Both the position numbers and the translations under genes were made by a program. This document shows positions 33,766-41,917 of a DNA stretch of 64,000 nt, piece after piece. The stretch is from JACDAN01 sp036554945 (lineage in GTDB: Bacteria; Actinomycetota; Thermoleophilia; Gaiellales; Gaiellaceae). The notes below the pieces were generated by a model. That model saw only the letters and a list, made by a program, of their open reading frames with translations, was not told the origin of the DNA and did not search any database. Each line of letters opens with the position of its first letter. The stretch's first letter is position 1. The DNA is taken from positions 1 to 64,000 of the forward strand of contig DATBMH010000067.1 of NCBI GenBank assembly GCA_036554945.1, read 5' to 3'.

Positions 33766-35856
33766 TCATCGCCGCCGCCTCGCCGCCGGCCGGCGCCCGC
33801 GTGCGCGAGCGCTCCGCATCAACGCGTCCTGCGCCGCCTTCGGCCGGTCGTTCTTGTCCGGCTCGGTCCGCGTCCACTCGCCGTCCGGGCCGAGCGTCCA
33901 GGCCTGCGCGTTGTCCGCGAGCAGGGCGTCGAAGCATCCGACGATCCGCTGCTGGGCGCGCGTGTCCTCGACCGGCGTCACGACCTCGACCCGGTGGTCG
34001 AGGTTGCGCGGCATCAGATCCGCGCTGCCCATGAGGTACGTCGTCGACTTCCCCGCCTCGAAGATGAACAGGCGGCTGTGCTCCAGGAAGCGGCCCAGGA
34101 TCGAGCGCACCCGGATGTTCTCGCTGAGGCCCGCCACACCGGGCCGGAGCGAGCAGATGTTCCGCACGACGAGGTCGATCTCCGCGCCGGCCTGCGACGC
34201 GTCGTACAGCTCCTCGATGATCGCCTGGTCGTTCAGGGCGTTGACCTTGATTCGGATCCGCGCCCGCTTGCCGGAGGCGGCGGCCTCGGCCACGGCGCGG
34301 ATCTCGTCGATGAGCCGGGAGCGCAGCGTCCACGGCGCGACGAGCAGCTTCCGGAACCGCTGCGGGCGGCCGAACCCCGTGAGGTAGTTGAAGAGGTCCG
34401 CGACGTCGGCGGTGATGTCCGGATCCGCGGTGAAGAGCCCGAAGTCCTCGTAGGTCCGAGCGTTGATCGTGTGGTAGTTGCCCGTGCCCACGTGGGCGTA
34501 CCGTCGTAGCACCGAACCTTCCCGGCGGACGACGAGCGTCGCCTTCGCGTGGATCTTCAGGTGCGGGAAGCCATAGACGACGTGCACTCCCGCGCGCTCG
34601 AGGGCGCGGGACCACTCGATGTTGCGGTGCTCGTCGAACCGCGCCTTCAGCTCGACCAGGCAGACGCTCTGCTTGCCGTCCTCCGAGGCCTCGATGAGGG
34701 CGGGCACGAGCGGGGTCTCGTCGCTCGTCCTGTAGACGGTCGTCTTCAAGGCGACCACGTGCGAATCGACCGCCGAGCCGCGCACGAACGCCTCGAAGCT
34801 CGTCGTGAAGGACTCATAGGGGTGGTGCACGAGGATGTCCCCGCGGCGGATCTCGTCGAAGAAGTCGGCGCCGGAATCGAGCTCTGCGACCCGCGGCTGG
34901 GTCACGGGCACCCACGGGTCGTCCTTCAGGTCGGGCCGGTCCAGCCGCGCCAGCTCGATGAGGTCGGCCAGGTCGAGCAGTCCCGAGACCGGGAACAGCT
35001 GCTCCGGCTCAGCGCCGAGCCCCGCGAGCAGGCGGTCGCGCATCTCCTCCGACATCGAGTCCGCCACCTCGACGCGGACGGCGTCGCCGAACCGCCGCCT
35101 CCGGAGCTGCAGCTCGACCGCCTCGAGCAGGTCGTCCGCCTCGTCCGACACCGCGAAGTCGGCGTCGCGGGTGACCCGGAACGCCGCGCACTCGACGATC
35201 CTCATCTTCGGGAAGAGCAGGTCGAGGAAATGCGACGTCACGTGCTCGAGCGGGAGGAAGACGTGGCCGTCGCCGGCGGGGAGGAACCGCTGGAGCAGCT
35301 CGGGCACCTTCACCCGGGCGAACCGCTCCTCGCCCGTGTCCAGGTCGCGGACGAACACGCCGAGACTGAGGGAGAGCCCCGAGATGTACGGGAAGGGCTG
35401 GCCGGGGCCGACGGCGAGCGGGGTCAGCACCGGGAACACCTGCTGCTCGAACGCATTCCGGAGCTCGTCGAGCTCCTTGGGGCTGAGGTCGTCGACCCTC
35501 CCCACGAGGATCCCTGCGTCCGCGAGCGCGGGCCGGAGCTCCCGCTTCCAGACCTTGGAGAGGCGGGTCGAATGCTCGAGGACGACGGTGCGGATCTGCG
35601 CGAGGACCTCGGCGGCGGTCCGCCCGTCCGCCGACCGGACCCCGAGGCCCGACGCGAGCTGCCCCATGAGACCGCCGACGCGGATCATGAAGAACTCGTC
35701 GAGGTTCGAGGCGAAGATCGAGCAGAACTTCACGCGCTCGAGCAGCGGGAGCTCGGGATCCTCCACGAGCTCCAGTACCCGCGCGTTGAACTCGAGCCAG
35801 GAAAGCTCCCTGTTGAGGAGCCGCTCGCCGGCTCTCTCCGTGGCCTGGCTCGCCAC
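33766..35856 (-). CDS. ppk: Polyphosphate kinase 1
   Basis: A 696-residue protein of typical length, in order: N domain beginning LLNRELSWLEFNARVLELV, head domain, then two phospholipase-D-like catalytic domains. GFPHLKIHAKATLVV contains the autophosphorylated His and GTGNYHTINARTYEDFGLFT follows. It polymerises the gamma phosphate of ATP into polyphosphate. The GTG start overlaps the response-regulator stop by one base (TAGTG), so the kinase is directly tied to a PhoB-like regulator and lies downstream of a PHO-type repeat array. A basic tail (RRPAARRRR) ends the protein. Confidence 0.95.
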   Translation of the reverse strand: MASQATERAGERLLNRELSWLEFNARVLELVEDPELPLLERVKFCSIFASNLDEFFMIRVGGLMGQLASGLGVRSADGRTAAEVLAQIRTVVLEHSTRLSKVWKRELRPALADAGILVGRVDDLSPKELDELRNAFEQQVFPVLTPLAVGPGQPFPYISGLSLSLGVFVRDLDTGEERFARVKVPELLQRFLPAGDGHVFLPLEHVTSHFLDLLFPKMRIVECAAFRVTRDADFAVSDEADDLLEAVELQLRRRRFGDAVRVEVADSMSEEMRDRLLAGLGAEPEQLFPVSGLLDLADLIELARLDRPDLKDDPWVPVTQPRVAELDSGADFFDEIRRGDILVHHPYESFTTSFEAFVRGSAVDSHVVALKTTVYRTSDETPLVPALIEASEDGKQSVCLVELKARFDEHRNIEWSRALERAGVHVVYGFPHLKIHAKATLVVRREGSVLRRYAHVGTGNYHTINARTYEDFGLFTADPDITADVADLFNYLTGFGRPQRFRKLLVAPWTLRSRLIDEIRAVAEAAASGKRARIRIKVNALNDQAIIEELYDASQAGAEIDLVVRNICSLRPGVAGLSENIRVRSILGRFLEHSRLFIFEAGKSTTYLMGSADLMPRNLDHRVEVVTPVEDTRAQQRIVGCFDALLADNAQAWTLGPDGEWTRTEPDKNDRPKAAQDALMRSARARGRRPAARRRR

Positions 35857-36551
35857 TACTTCGGCTGCGGCTCGAGCTTGTAGCCGACGCCGTAGCGTGT
35901 GTGCACGAACGCGTGGCGTGGCGCCCGCGCGTCGATCTTCTCGCGGAGCTTGCGGACGAAGACGTCGACGGTCCGGTCCCGCCGGGTGAGCCTGCGACCC
36001 CAGATCAGCTGCAGGAGCTCGTCGCGCGTCACGACGCGCGGGCTCTCCTGCGCGAGCGCGTAGAGGAGCCGGAACTCCGTCGGCGTCAGCCCGGCGCTCT
36101 CGCCGTCCAGGTACGCCTGGACGCTCTCGGGGTCGATCCTGAGCTCCTCGAGCTCGATCGCCTCGTCCCGCGCGGTCGGCTGGTTCCGGACGCCTCGGCG
36201 TGCGGCTGCCGAGATGCGGGCGACCAGCTCCCGCATCGAGAACGGCTTGACCAGGTAGTCGTCGGCGCCGAGCTCGAGCGTGTGCACGCGGTCATCCTCG
36301 CTGCCCCGGGCGCTCACGACCACGATCGGCGTGCCGATGCCCGCCGCGCGGGCAGATTCGATGAGCTTCCAGCCGTCGAGCGCAGGGAGCATCAGGTCGA
36401 CGATGCAGACGTCCGGCCGCTCGTAGCGGAGCCTGGCGAGGCCGGCGACGCCGTTCGAGACCCAGCTCGGCTCGAACCCGGCCGCGCTCAGGTGGCTCGC
36501 CATGCCCTTGGCGATCACCTCGTCGTCCTCGACGATCAAGATCTTCGCCAC
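35856..36551 (-). CDS. OmpR/PhoB-family response regulator (copy in ppk operon)
   Basis: A 231-residue protein. The receiver domain has EDDE (8-11), phospho-acceptor Asp52 in VDLMLP, Ser in VVSARG and Lys in VKPFSM. The winged-helix domain (about 130-226) has TPTEFRLLYALA and TRYGVGYKLEPQPK. It has no kinase gene beside it. By eye it is about 70 percent identical to the regulator at 39056-39751, which is paired with a PhoR-like kinase, so the two may share one kinase. The start is GTG at 36551, placing a PHO repeat array 33 bp upstream. The ppk and ppx genes follow in the same operon. Confidence 0.92.
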   Translation of the reverse strand: MAKILIVEDDEVIAKGMASHLSAAGFEPSWVSNGVAGLARLRYERPDVCIVDLMLPALDGWKLIESARAAGIGTPIVVVSARGSEDDRVHTLELGADDYLVKPFSMRELVARISAAARRGVRNQPTARDEAIELEELRIDPESVQAYLDGESAGLTPTEFRLLYALAQESPRVVTRDELLQLIWGRRLTRRDRTVDVFVRKLREKIDARAPRHAFVHTRYGVGYKLEPQPK

Positions 36552-36584
36552 GTTTCGATCTTGCAGCGGCCACCGGGACACCGG

Positions 36585-36628
36585 GGTGCAAGCATGGTGA
36601 AGCGGCGGTAACGGACTGGTGAAGTCGC
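36585..36628 (-). promoter_or_regulatory. PHO-box-like array, four 11-bp repeats, upstream of regulator-ppk-ppx
   Basis: On the plus strand four consecutive 11-mers begin GGTGCAA, GGTGAAG, GGTAACG and GGTGAAG at 36585, 36596, 36607 and 36618. On the coding strand they read as (C/G)TTCACC-type units, the same period and core as the PhoP-binding PHO box of Streptomyces (GTTCACC, 11-bp direct repeats). The array ends 33 bp before the regulator GTG. Binding by the encoded regulator is inferred. Confidence 0.75.
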
Positions 36629-36633
36629 AGGAG

Positions 36634-37344
36634 CTATGCGGCGAGCCGGCGTTCCGACTCGAGCCGCAGGTGCCACGGGACGACGTAGGTCGTCCGGTCG
36701 GACCGGAGGTGGGAGACCAGCGCGTGCTCGGACTTCGCGCAGGGCACGAGCGTCTTCCAGGTCTCGAGGTGGTCGAGGCGGTGGAAGTCGCCGCTCGCGA
36801 CCGTCGGCAGGCCGAACTCCGCGATCCAGCCGAAGGTCTGCCGGCGGTTGATCAGCTCCCAGCGGTCGACGAGGCCTGCGATCCGGTCGCGGTTGTGCCA
36901 GAACCAGCGGGTCGTGCGGGTCGCGTCGGGGTCGGGGTCCCGGCCGTGGGGGTGGGCGGCGACGACCGCGGCGCCCTGCTCCCGCGCCCGCTGCAGGCTG
37001 TGCTCGAGACCCCGCTCGAGCTCGATCCACGACCGGACGCCGAGGGCGAGGGCGTGGCCGGCGCTCTCGGCGTCGCCGTCGTGGAAGGTGAGCTCGACAC
37101 CGGGGACGAGCAGGAGGTCGTACTGCTCCCCTGCTCGGCGCGCCTCGCGCTCGATGGCGGTGACGTACCGGGAGTAGGTCCCCTCGGTGAGCTCGAGAGG
37201 ACTCGTCGGCAGGACGTGGTCCGTCACACACAGCACGTCGAACCCGTTGCGGCCGTAGAGGTCGACCAGCTCCGTGATCGTCAACGCTCCGTCGCTCCAC
37301 GTCGAGTGGGCGTGGAGCTCGCAGAGAAGCGGCGTCGTCTCCAT
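36634..37344 (-). CDS. PHP-domain phosphoesterase
   Basis: A 236-residue protein. ELHAHSTWSDGALTITELV at the start, LCVTDHV, VPGVELTF, AAHPHGRD and ASGDFHRLDHLE supply the His/Asp/Glu metal-binding residues of the PHP family (HAHS, DH, E, H, DxH). Relatives include histidinol phosphatase, the 3',5'-nucleoside bisphosphate phosphatase and polymerase-associated domains. It stands alone on its transcript between two PHO-type arrays, the upstream one 33 bp from its ATG, suggesting it frees phosphate during starvation. Substrate unknown. Confidence 0.87.
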   Translation of the reverse strand: METTPLLCELHAHSTWSDGALTITELVDLYGRNGFDVLCVTDHVLPTSPLELTEGTYSRYVTAIEREARRAGEQYDLLLVPGVELTFHDGDAESAGHALALGVRSWIELERGLEHSLQRAREQGAAVVAAHPHGRDPDPDATRTTRWFWHNRDRIAGLVDRWELINRRQTFGWIAEFGLPTVASGDFHRLDHLETWKTLVPCAKSEHALVSHLRSDRTTYVVPWHLRLESERRLAA

Positions 37345-37377
37345 GCCCTCAGCGTGGCGGCAGGTGCCGGCCCGTGG

Positions 37378-37421
37378 GGAAGAAAAGCGGTGAACGTGCA
37401 GGGAAGAAGCGGAGAACGTGC
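37378..37421 (-). promoter_or_regulatory. PHO-box-like array upstream of the PHP phosphoesterase
   Basis: Units on the plus strand begin at 37378 (GGAAGAAAAGC), 37389 (GGTGAACGTGC), 37400 (AGGGAAGAAGC) and 37411 (GGAGAACGTGC). All four end in GC at an exact 11-bp period, and units 2 and 4 differ at one base. On the coding strand unit 2 is GCACGTTCACC, holding the GTTCACC core. Unit 1 is weak. The array lies 33 bp before the PHP ATG, matching the distance seen at the other two arrays. Confidence 0.65.
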
Positions 37422-38257
37422 TAGGCCACTGCGGCGACGTGATCGGCGAGCAGCGCCTCGAGCGTCGTCGCGAAGACGTCGCTCGTGTCGAGCGCGTACT
37501 GCTCGTTGAACTCGACCGCGCCGTTCAGCTCCAGCACGACGTGGCCTTCCGGCGTGGGCAGGAGGTCGACGCCGACGAGATCGGCGTCGATCGCACGAGC
37601 CGCGGAGAGCGCGAGCCTGCAGACCTCCGCGGACGGCGTGAGCGGGCTCCGGCAGGCGCCGAGGGCGACGTTCGTGCGCCACTCGCCGGGGGCCGCGATC
37701 CGCCGCACGGCGCCGACGACCATGTCTCCGGCGACGACGACGCGGGCGTCGTGGCCGATCGGCGGAACGAGCTCCTGGACCAGGGCTCCGTGCGCTACGA
37801 ACCAAGGCCGCTCGGCCACCTTCGCCAGGTGCCGGCGCAGGCTCGCTGCGTCGGGGCAGAGCTCCACGTCGCGCCCCCAGCTCCCGAACCGTGGCTTGAC
37901 CACGTAGGGAGGGACGAGCGGGACCGCGGCCGAGGGCGCGTCGACGTGGACGGTGCGAGGGTGCGGGACGCCCGCGTCGAGCAGGGCGCGAGCCGTCGCC
38001 AGCTTGTCGTGCGCGGCGATCAGCGCCCGTGGTGGGTTCAGGACGCGGACGCCGGCACCCTCGAGCCGGGCGAGCTCCCAGAGGCCGGACTCGATGCCGT
38101 CCAGGCACTCCGCGACGTCGAGTCGCGCGACGGCGACGTCACCCTCCGCGAGGCGCTCGACCGCCAGGGCGGGCGTGAGCACGTCCGCCCCGGGCCAGGC
38201 CCGGGCGAGGGCGGCGTTCGTCGGGGTGCGTCGATGGGCGATGAGGGCGACAGACAT
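37421..38257 (-). CDS. ATP-grasp ligase, RimK/LysX-like
   Basis: A 278-residue ATP-grasp protein. AAHDKLATARALLDAGVPHP, PYVVKPRFGSWGRDVEL (ATP-binding Lys and Gly loop), VQELVPPIGHDARVVV and VGVDLLPTPEGHVVLELNGAVEF (Mg-binding Glu/Asn) are visible and match RimK/LysX/MptN-type alpha-glutamate or lysine-carrier ligases. Such enzymes join an amino acid to a peptide, protein or cofactor, for example glutamate to coenzyme F420. The substrate is not clear. Its stop codon touches the PHO array of the PHP gene. It precedes that gene on the same strand with a 76-bp gap. Confidence 0.85.
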   Translation of the reverse strand: MSVALIAHRRTPTNAALARAWPGADVLTPALAVERLAEGDVAVARLDVAECLDGIESGLWELARLEGAGVRVLNPPRALIAAHDKLATARALLDAGVPHPRTVHVDAPSAAVPLVPPYVVKPRFGSWGRDVELCPDAASLRRHLAKVAERPWFVAHGALVQELVPPIGHDARVVVAGDMVVGAVRRIAAPGEWRTNVALGACRSPLTPSAEVCRLALSAARAIDADLVGVDLLPTPEGHVVLELNGAVEFNEQYALDTSDVFATTLEALLADHVAAVA

Positions 38258-38280
38258 CGCCCTGAAGTGTGCTGTTGCGC

Positions 38281-38709
38281 TCAGCCTTCCTTCGGGCTGT
38301 TCTCCACCTTTTCACTTGGCGGATCGAGCTTCGCAACCAGGCGTGCGACCCGTTCGGAGATCTCGTCGCGAGTCCGCCGTACCTCCTCGAGTGGCTTCCC
38401 CGCGGGATCGTCGAGCTGCCAGTCCTCGTAGCGCTTGCCCGGCACGACGGGGCACTCGTCGCCGCAGCCCATCGTCACGACGAGGTCAGCCCATTCCAGG
38501 TCCTCCCGCTCGAGCTTGCGCGGGGTCTCTCGCGTGACGTCGATGCCGAGCTCGAGCATCGCGTCGATCACCTCGGGATGGACCCGCTCCGCCGGCCGGC
38601 TGCCGGCAGAGAGCGACCGGTGCCGTCCACCGGCTGCGCGCTGGAACAGCGCCTCGGCCATCTGCGAGCGCCCCGCGTTCTCCACACACACGAAGAGGAC
38701 GCGCGCCAT
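38281..38709 (-). CDS. arsC: Arsenate reductase, low-molecular-weight phosphatase fold
   Basis: A 142-residue protein. The phosphatase loop LFVCVENAGRSQMAEALF (CX5R) starts the protein, and MGCGDECPVVPGKRYEDWQL carries the second and third redox cysteines and Asp of thioredoxin-coupled ArsC. It reduces arsenate to arsenite. In a phosphate-uptake cluster this makes sense because phosphate transporters also admit arsenate. No arsenite pump is nearby. A Lys/Glu-rich tail (KVENSPKEG) is extra. Confidence 0.92.
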   Translation of the reverse strand: MARVLFVCVENAGRSQMAEALFQRAAGGRHRSLSAGSRPAERVHPEVIDAMLELGIDVTRETPRKLEREDLEWADLVVTMGCGDECPVVPGKRYEDWQLDDPAGKPLEEVRRTRDEISERVARLVAKLDPPSEKVENSPKEG

Positions 38710-38727
38710 CAGGGCTTGTGTTCCATG

Positions 38728-39039
38728 TCACTTGAAGTGGTAGTAGGGGTTGGGGAAGCGCCCGACGATGAGGTCGACCAGGATCGGCTCCAGGACCTCG
38801 CGTCGCCGCCTCCGCCGCGCGCGCTGCGCGATGAGCAGCCGGCGGACGGTCGAGTAGCTGGGCCGCGGCATTCCGATCCGGTTGGCGACCGGAGTGAGCT
38901 TCCGGAGCGCCTCGGCGGCCGAGACGTCCGTGCCGGAGAGGATCCAGAGCGCCCGCTCGAACTCGGGATGGGGAGGGCGGCCGCGCACCAATCGAGCGTG
39001 GCGGGAAACCACGAACGGGAGACGCGTGGCATGGAACAC
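38728..39039 (-). CDS. Small putative DNA-binding protein
   Basis: A 103-residue basic protein. GMPRPSYSTVRRLLIAQRAR has the look of a recognition helix followed by a strongly basic patch (ARRRRRR), and the C-terminus ends in FPNPYYHFK. The pattern suggests a helix-turn-helix protein, but I do not recognise a named family. It lies 18 bp upstream of arsC on the same strand and might regulate it. The alternative overlapping frame (38709-39059) has unnatural composition and is rejected. Confidence 0.55.
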   Translation of the reverse strand: MFHATRLPFVVSRHARLVRGRPPHPEFERALWILSGTDVSAAEALRKLTPVANRIGMPRPSYSTVRRLLIAQRARRRRRREVLEPILVDLIVGRFPNPYYHFK

Positions 39040-39055
39040 AAGGTGTGACGAATCA

Positions 39056-39751
39056 TCACTTCGGCTGGGCCTCGAGCTTGTAGCCGACGCCGTACCGCGT
39101 CTGGATGAACGTGTGGTCGCGGGAGCGCTTGTCGATCTTCTCGCGCAGCTTCCGGACGAAGACGTCGACGGTCCGGTCGCGGTGGGTCTCGCGCCGGCCC
39201 CAGATGCGCTGGAGGAGCTCGTCTCTCGTCACGACTCGGCCGGTCTCGAGTGCGAGCGCGTAGAGCAGCCGGAACTCGGTCGGGGTGAGCTCGGCGCTCT
39301 CGCCGTGGACGTACGCCTGCACCTCGGCGGGATCGATTCGCAGCTCCTCGATCTCGATCGGCTGCCCGCGCTGTTCCTGCTCGGGCCGCGTCCCGCGCCT
39401 CGCGTTGGCCCGGACCCGGGCGACCAGCTCCTTCATCGAGAACGGCTTCACGAGGTAGTCGTCCGCGCCGATCTCGAGCGCGTGCACGCGGTCGTGCTCC
39501 GTCCCCCGGGCGGAGACGACCACGATCGGCGTGCCGATTCCCTCGTGGCGTGCGTCCTCGATGAGCTTCCAGCCGTCCGTTCCCGGGAGCATCAGATCGA
39601 CGACGCAGACGTCCGGCCGGTCGAACCGCAACCGCGTGAGCCCGGCGGTCCCGTTCTCCACGCGAATGGCGTCGAAGCCCGCCGCTGTCAGATGCCGGGC
39701 CATGCCGTCTGCGATCACGGCGTCGTCTTCGACGATCAGGACCTTCGCCAT
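39056..39751 (-). CDS. OmpR/PhoB-family response regulator, paired with PhoR-like kinase
   Basis: A 231-residue regulator with EDDA (8-11), phospho-acceptor Asp52 in VDLMLPG, VVSARG, VKPFSM and a winged helix ending TRYGVGYKLEAQPK. It diverges from the histidine-kinase gene with only 11 bp between start codons. Its position next to the pst operon and PHO-type repeats makes it the likely PhoP/PhoB of this organism. It is a close paralogue of the regulator in the ppk operon. An upstream in-frame start at 39841 would run into the kinase gene and is not used. Confidence 0.92.
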   Translation of the reverse strand: MAKVLIVEDDAVIADGMARHLTAAGFDAIRVENGTAGLTRLRFDRPDVCVVDLMLPGTDGWKLIEDARHEGIGTPIVVVSARGTEHDRVHALEIGADDYLVKPFSMKELVARVRANARRGTRPEQEQRGQPIEIEELRIDPAEVQAYVHGESAELTPTEFRLLYALALETGRVVTRDELLQRIWGRRETHRDRTVDVFVRKLREKIDKRSRDHTFIQTRYGVGYKLEAQPK

Positions 39752-39762
39752 ACTCGTGAGGA

Positions 39763-40728
39763 GTGAGGTGGCCGTTCGCGAGAGAACGCGAGGACCGGGG
39801 CGAGAATACCGCCGAGCTCCGGCTTCAGGCTGAGCGAGCAAGCGCGCTGGTGGAGGAGAGCCGCGAGATGCTCCTCGTGCTGGACGCGGACGACCGCGTC
39901 ATCGCAGCGAGCCGTGCGGCGCGCGAGGGCCTCGACGGGATCGCGGAGGGGCGCGTCGTCCCCGGCGAGCTCCTCGGGGGCGAGGGGCGCCGCGATCCGG
40001 TCCGCGTCGCCTACGAGGTCGACGGATCGAGCGAGTCGATCATCTACCTCAGCCCGCCGGGCGAGACCGCCGCCTACGAGGAGCTCCGCTCGGGCTTCAC
40101 TGCGGCCGTGTCGCACGAGCTCCGCACGCCGCTTGCCCGGCTGCTGGCGCTGCTGGAGACGGCGTCGCTTCCGGGGGAGGACGCTGTCGGCCTGGTCGAG
40201 CAGGCGAGGGTGGAGGTCGAGCACATCCGCGAGCTGATCGACGACATCCTCTTCCTGAGCGAGCTCGAGACCGGGCGCGCCGTGGTCGCCCTCGGCTCGA
40301 CCCGAATGCTTCCGATCGTCGAGCAGGTCCTGGTGCGCGTGCGCGAGCCGGCCGACCGAGCAGGGGTGGCGTTGCGCGCCGAGGGTGACGCCGCCGCGGA
40401 GGTGCCGCTCAGGCCGAGGATGCTCCGCGTCGTCGTCGAGAACCTCGCGCAGAACTCGATTCGCTATGCGGGCCCCGGCAGCACGCTGACGATCACGGTG
40501 GCGCCGGGCGAGCTCAAGGTCTCGGACGACGGTGCCGGCGTGTCCGAGGAGGACCTGCCTCGGCTCTTCGAGCGCTTCTTCCGGGCCGACCGCGTGCGCG
40601 GGTCGCGAGGAACCGGGCTCGGCCTCGCCGTCGTGAAGCACATCGTCGCCGCCGCAGGCGGGACCGTGGACGCGGAGGGCGCGCCGGGCCACGGGCTGAC
40701 CATTACGTGCCGCTTCCCACCCGGCTAG
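39763..40728 (+). CDS. Soluble histidine kinase, PhoR/SenX3-like
   Basis: A 321-residue kinase. A short PAS-like domain (about 25-100, EESREMLLVLDADDRVIAAS) leads to FTAAVSHELRTPLARLLALL with phospho-acceptor His118. The ATPase domain has VVENLAQNSIRYAG, SDDGAGVSEEDLPRLF, and GTGLGLAVVKHIV. No membrane segment is seen, unlike PhoR or SenX3. It is divergent from the response regulator and 69 bp ahead of pstS, so it is probably the phosphate sensor kinase, working through PstB/PhoU. A -10-like CATACT lies 10 bp upstream of the GTG, consistent with a leaderless transcript. Confidence 0.9.
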   Translation: MRWPFAREREDRGENTAELRLQAERASALVEESREMLLVLDADDRVIAASRAAREGLDGIAEGRVVPGELLGGEGRRDPVRVAYEVDGSSESIIYLSPPGETAAYEELRSGFTAAVSHELRTPLARLLALLETASLPGEDAVGLVEQARVEVEHIRELIDDILFLSELETGRAVVALGSTRMLPIVEQVLVRVREPADRAGVALRAEGDAAAEVPLRPRMLRVVVENLAQNSIRYAGPGSTLTITVAPGELKVSDDGAGVSEEDLPRLFERFFRADRVRGSRGTGLGLAVVKHIVAAAGGTVDAEGAPGHGLTITCRFPPG

Positions 40729-40732
40729 GGCG

Positions 40733-40765
40733 GTTCACCACTCCGATACCAGACGTTCACCGCAT
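40733..40765 (+). promoter_or_regulatory. PHO-box-like array upstream of the pst operon
   Basis: GTTCACCACTC (40733), a degenerate middle unit CGATACCAGAC (40744) and GTTCACCGCAT (40755) form three 11-bp steps. The two outer units match the Streptomyces PHO core GTTCACC exactly and are 22 bp apart. The array lies between the kinase stop and the pstS GTG, 32 bp from the start, with a -10-like GACAAT at 40784-40789. Confidence 0.8.
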
Positions 40766-40797
40766 GCCGACCGCGCGGGGTTCGACAATCGCGAGGC

Positions 40798-41808
40798 GTG
40801 CGCGCACTCCTGTTGGCCTGTCTGCTGCTCCTGGTCGTGCTCGGATGCGGGCGCGAGCGCCCGTCCGACGAGCCGCTGGCGGCCGACACGACCGCCGAGG
40901 GAGACGATCCGCTCGGCGCCTTCGAGGAAGAGGCGCTCAGCGGCCGGCTGAGCGCCGACGGCTCGAGCACCGTCGCGCCGTTGATGAGCCTTGCGGCCGA
41001 GCGCTTCCGGAAGCAGGAGCCGAAGGTGCGCGTCACGGTGGGCACCTCGGGGACCGGTGGCGGCTTCGAGCGCTTCTGCCGCGGCGAGACGGACATCTCC
41101 AACGCCTCGCGGCCGATCAAGGACGAAGAGAAGGCGCTCTGCGAGCAGAACGCCGTGGGCCAGTTCCCGATGCAGGTCGCAAACGACGGCATCTCGGTTG
41201 TCGTCAACAAGGAGAACACCTGGGCGAGCTGCCTGACCGTCGACCAGCTCAGGGCGATCTGGGAGCCCGGATCCAAGCTGCAGACCTGGAAAGACGTCGA
41301 TCCCAAGTTCCCGGACCAGAAGCTCGAGCTCTTCGGCGCCGGCACGGATTCGGGCACGTTCGACTACTTCACCGACGCGATCGTCGGCGAGGAGGGCGCC
41401 AGCCGGAGCGACTACACCCCGAGCGAGGACGACAACATCACGGTCCGCGGCGTCACCGGCTCGAAGGGCGGGCTCGGCTACTTCGGGCTCTCGTACCTGC
41501 TCGAGAACGCCGACCGGCTGAAGGCCGTGGCCGTCGACGGCGGCGAGGGATGCGTGGAGCCGAGCGTCGAGAGCGTGCAAAACGGCTCGTACGCGCCGCT
41601 CTCCCGGCCGCTGTTCGTCTACATCAACGAGGACTCGATCGCGGAGAAACCGGCCCTCGAGCCGTTTCTCACCTTCGTGCTCGACCGGCAGGCGCGACTC
41701 ACGCGCGACGCCAAGTTCGTCCCCATGACCGCGACGCAGGTCGACCACGCGAGAACGGCGCTCGAGAGCGGCGGGGTCGGCGTCGAGGAAGGCGAGGGCG
41801 AGGAGTGA
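40798..41808 (+). CDS. pstS: Phosphate-binding lipoprotein, first copy
   Basis: A 336-residue lipoprotein starting at GTG; signal of 16 residues with lipobox LGC (Cys17). The phosphate-site motifs are LSADGSSTVAPLM, VGTSGTGGGFERFC, DISNASRPI and GAGTDSGTFDYF. It hands phosphate to PstC/PstA. Cysteine pairs in the mature part are shared with the second copy downstream, and the C-terminal tail is Glu-rich. Preceded by the PHO-type array, it is the first gene of the pst operon. Confidence 0.94.
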   Translation: MRALLLACLLLLVVLGCGRERPSDEPLAADTTAEGDDPLGAFEEEALSGRLSADGSSTVAPLMSLAAERFRKQEPKVRVTVGTSGTGGGFERFCRGETDISNASRPIKDEEKALCEQNAVGQFPMQVANDGISVVVNKENTWASCLTVDQLRAIWEPGSKLQTWKDVDPKFPDQKLELFGAGTDSGTFDYFTDAIVGEEGASRSDYTPSEDDNITVRGVTGSKGGLGYFGLSYLLENADRLKAVAVDGGEGCVEPSVESVQNGSYAPLSRPLFVYINEDSIAEKPALEPFLTFVLDRQARLTRDAKFVPMTATQVDHARTALESGGVGVEEGEGEE

Positions 41809-41917
41809 TCCGTACACCAGATCGCGACCACACCTTCACTTCCCGGGAACCCACCGGTCGGCGCGGCGTCAGAAGAATCGCTGGCGACCAGGCAAGACTT
41901 CGAAAGGGGACTTCAGC

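Noticed and set aside
38709..39059. Alternative minus-strand frame over the small DNA-binding protein
   Set aside because: Low-complexity Ser/Arg-rich translation; the frame at 38728-39039 has natural composition.
41831..41855. Possible PHO box upstream of the second pstS
   Set aside because: CTTCACT occurs once and the next 11-mer does not match, so no repeat array.
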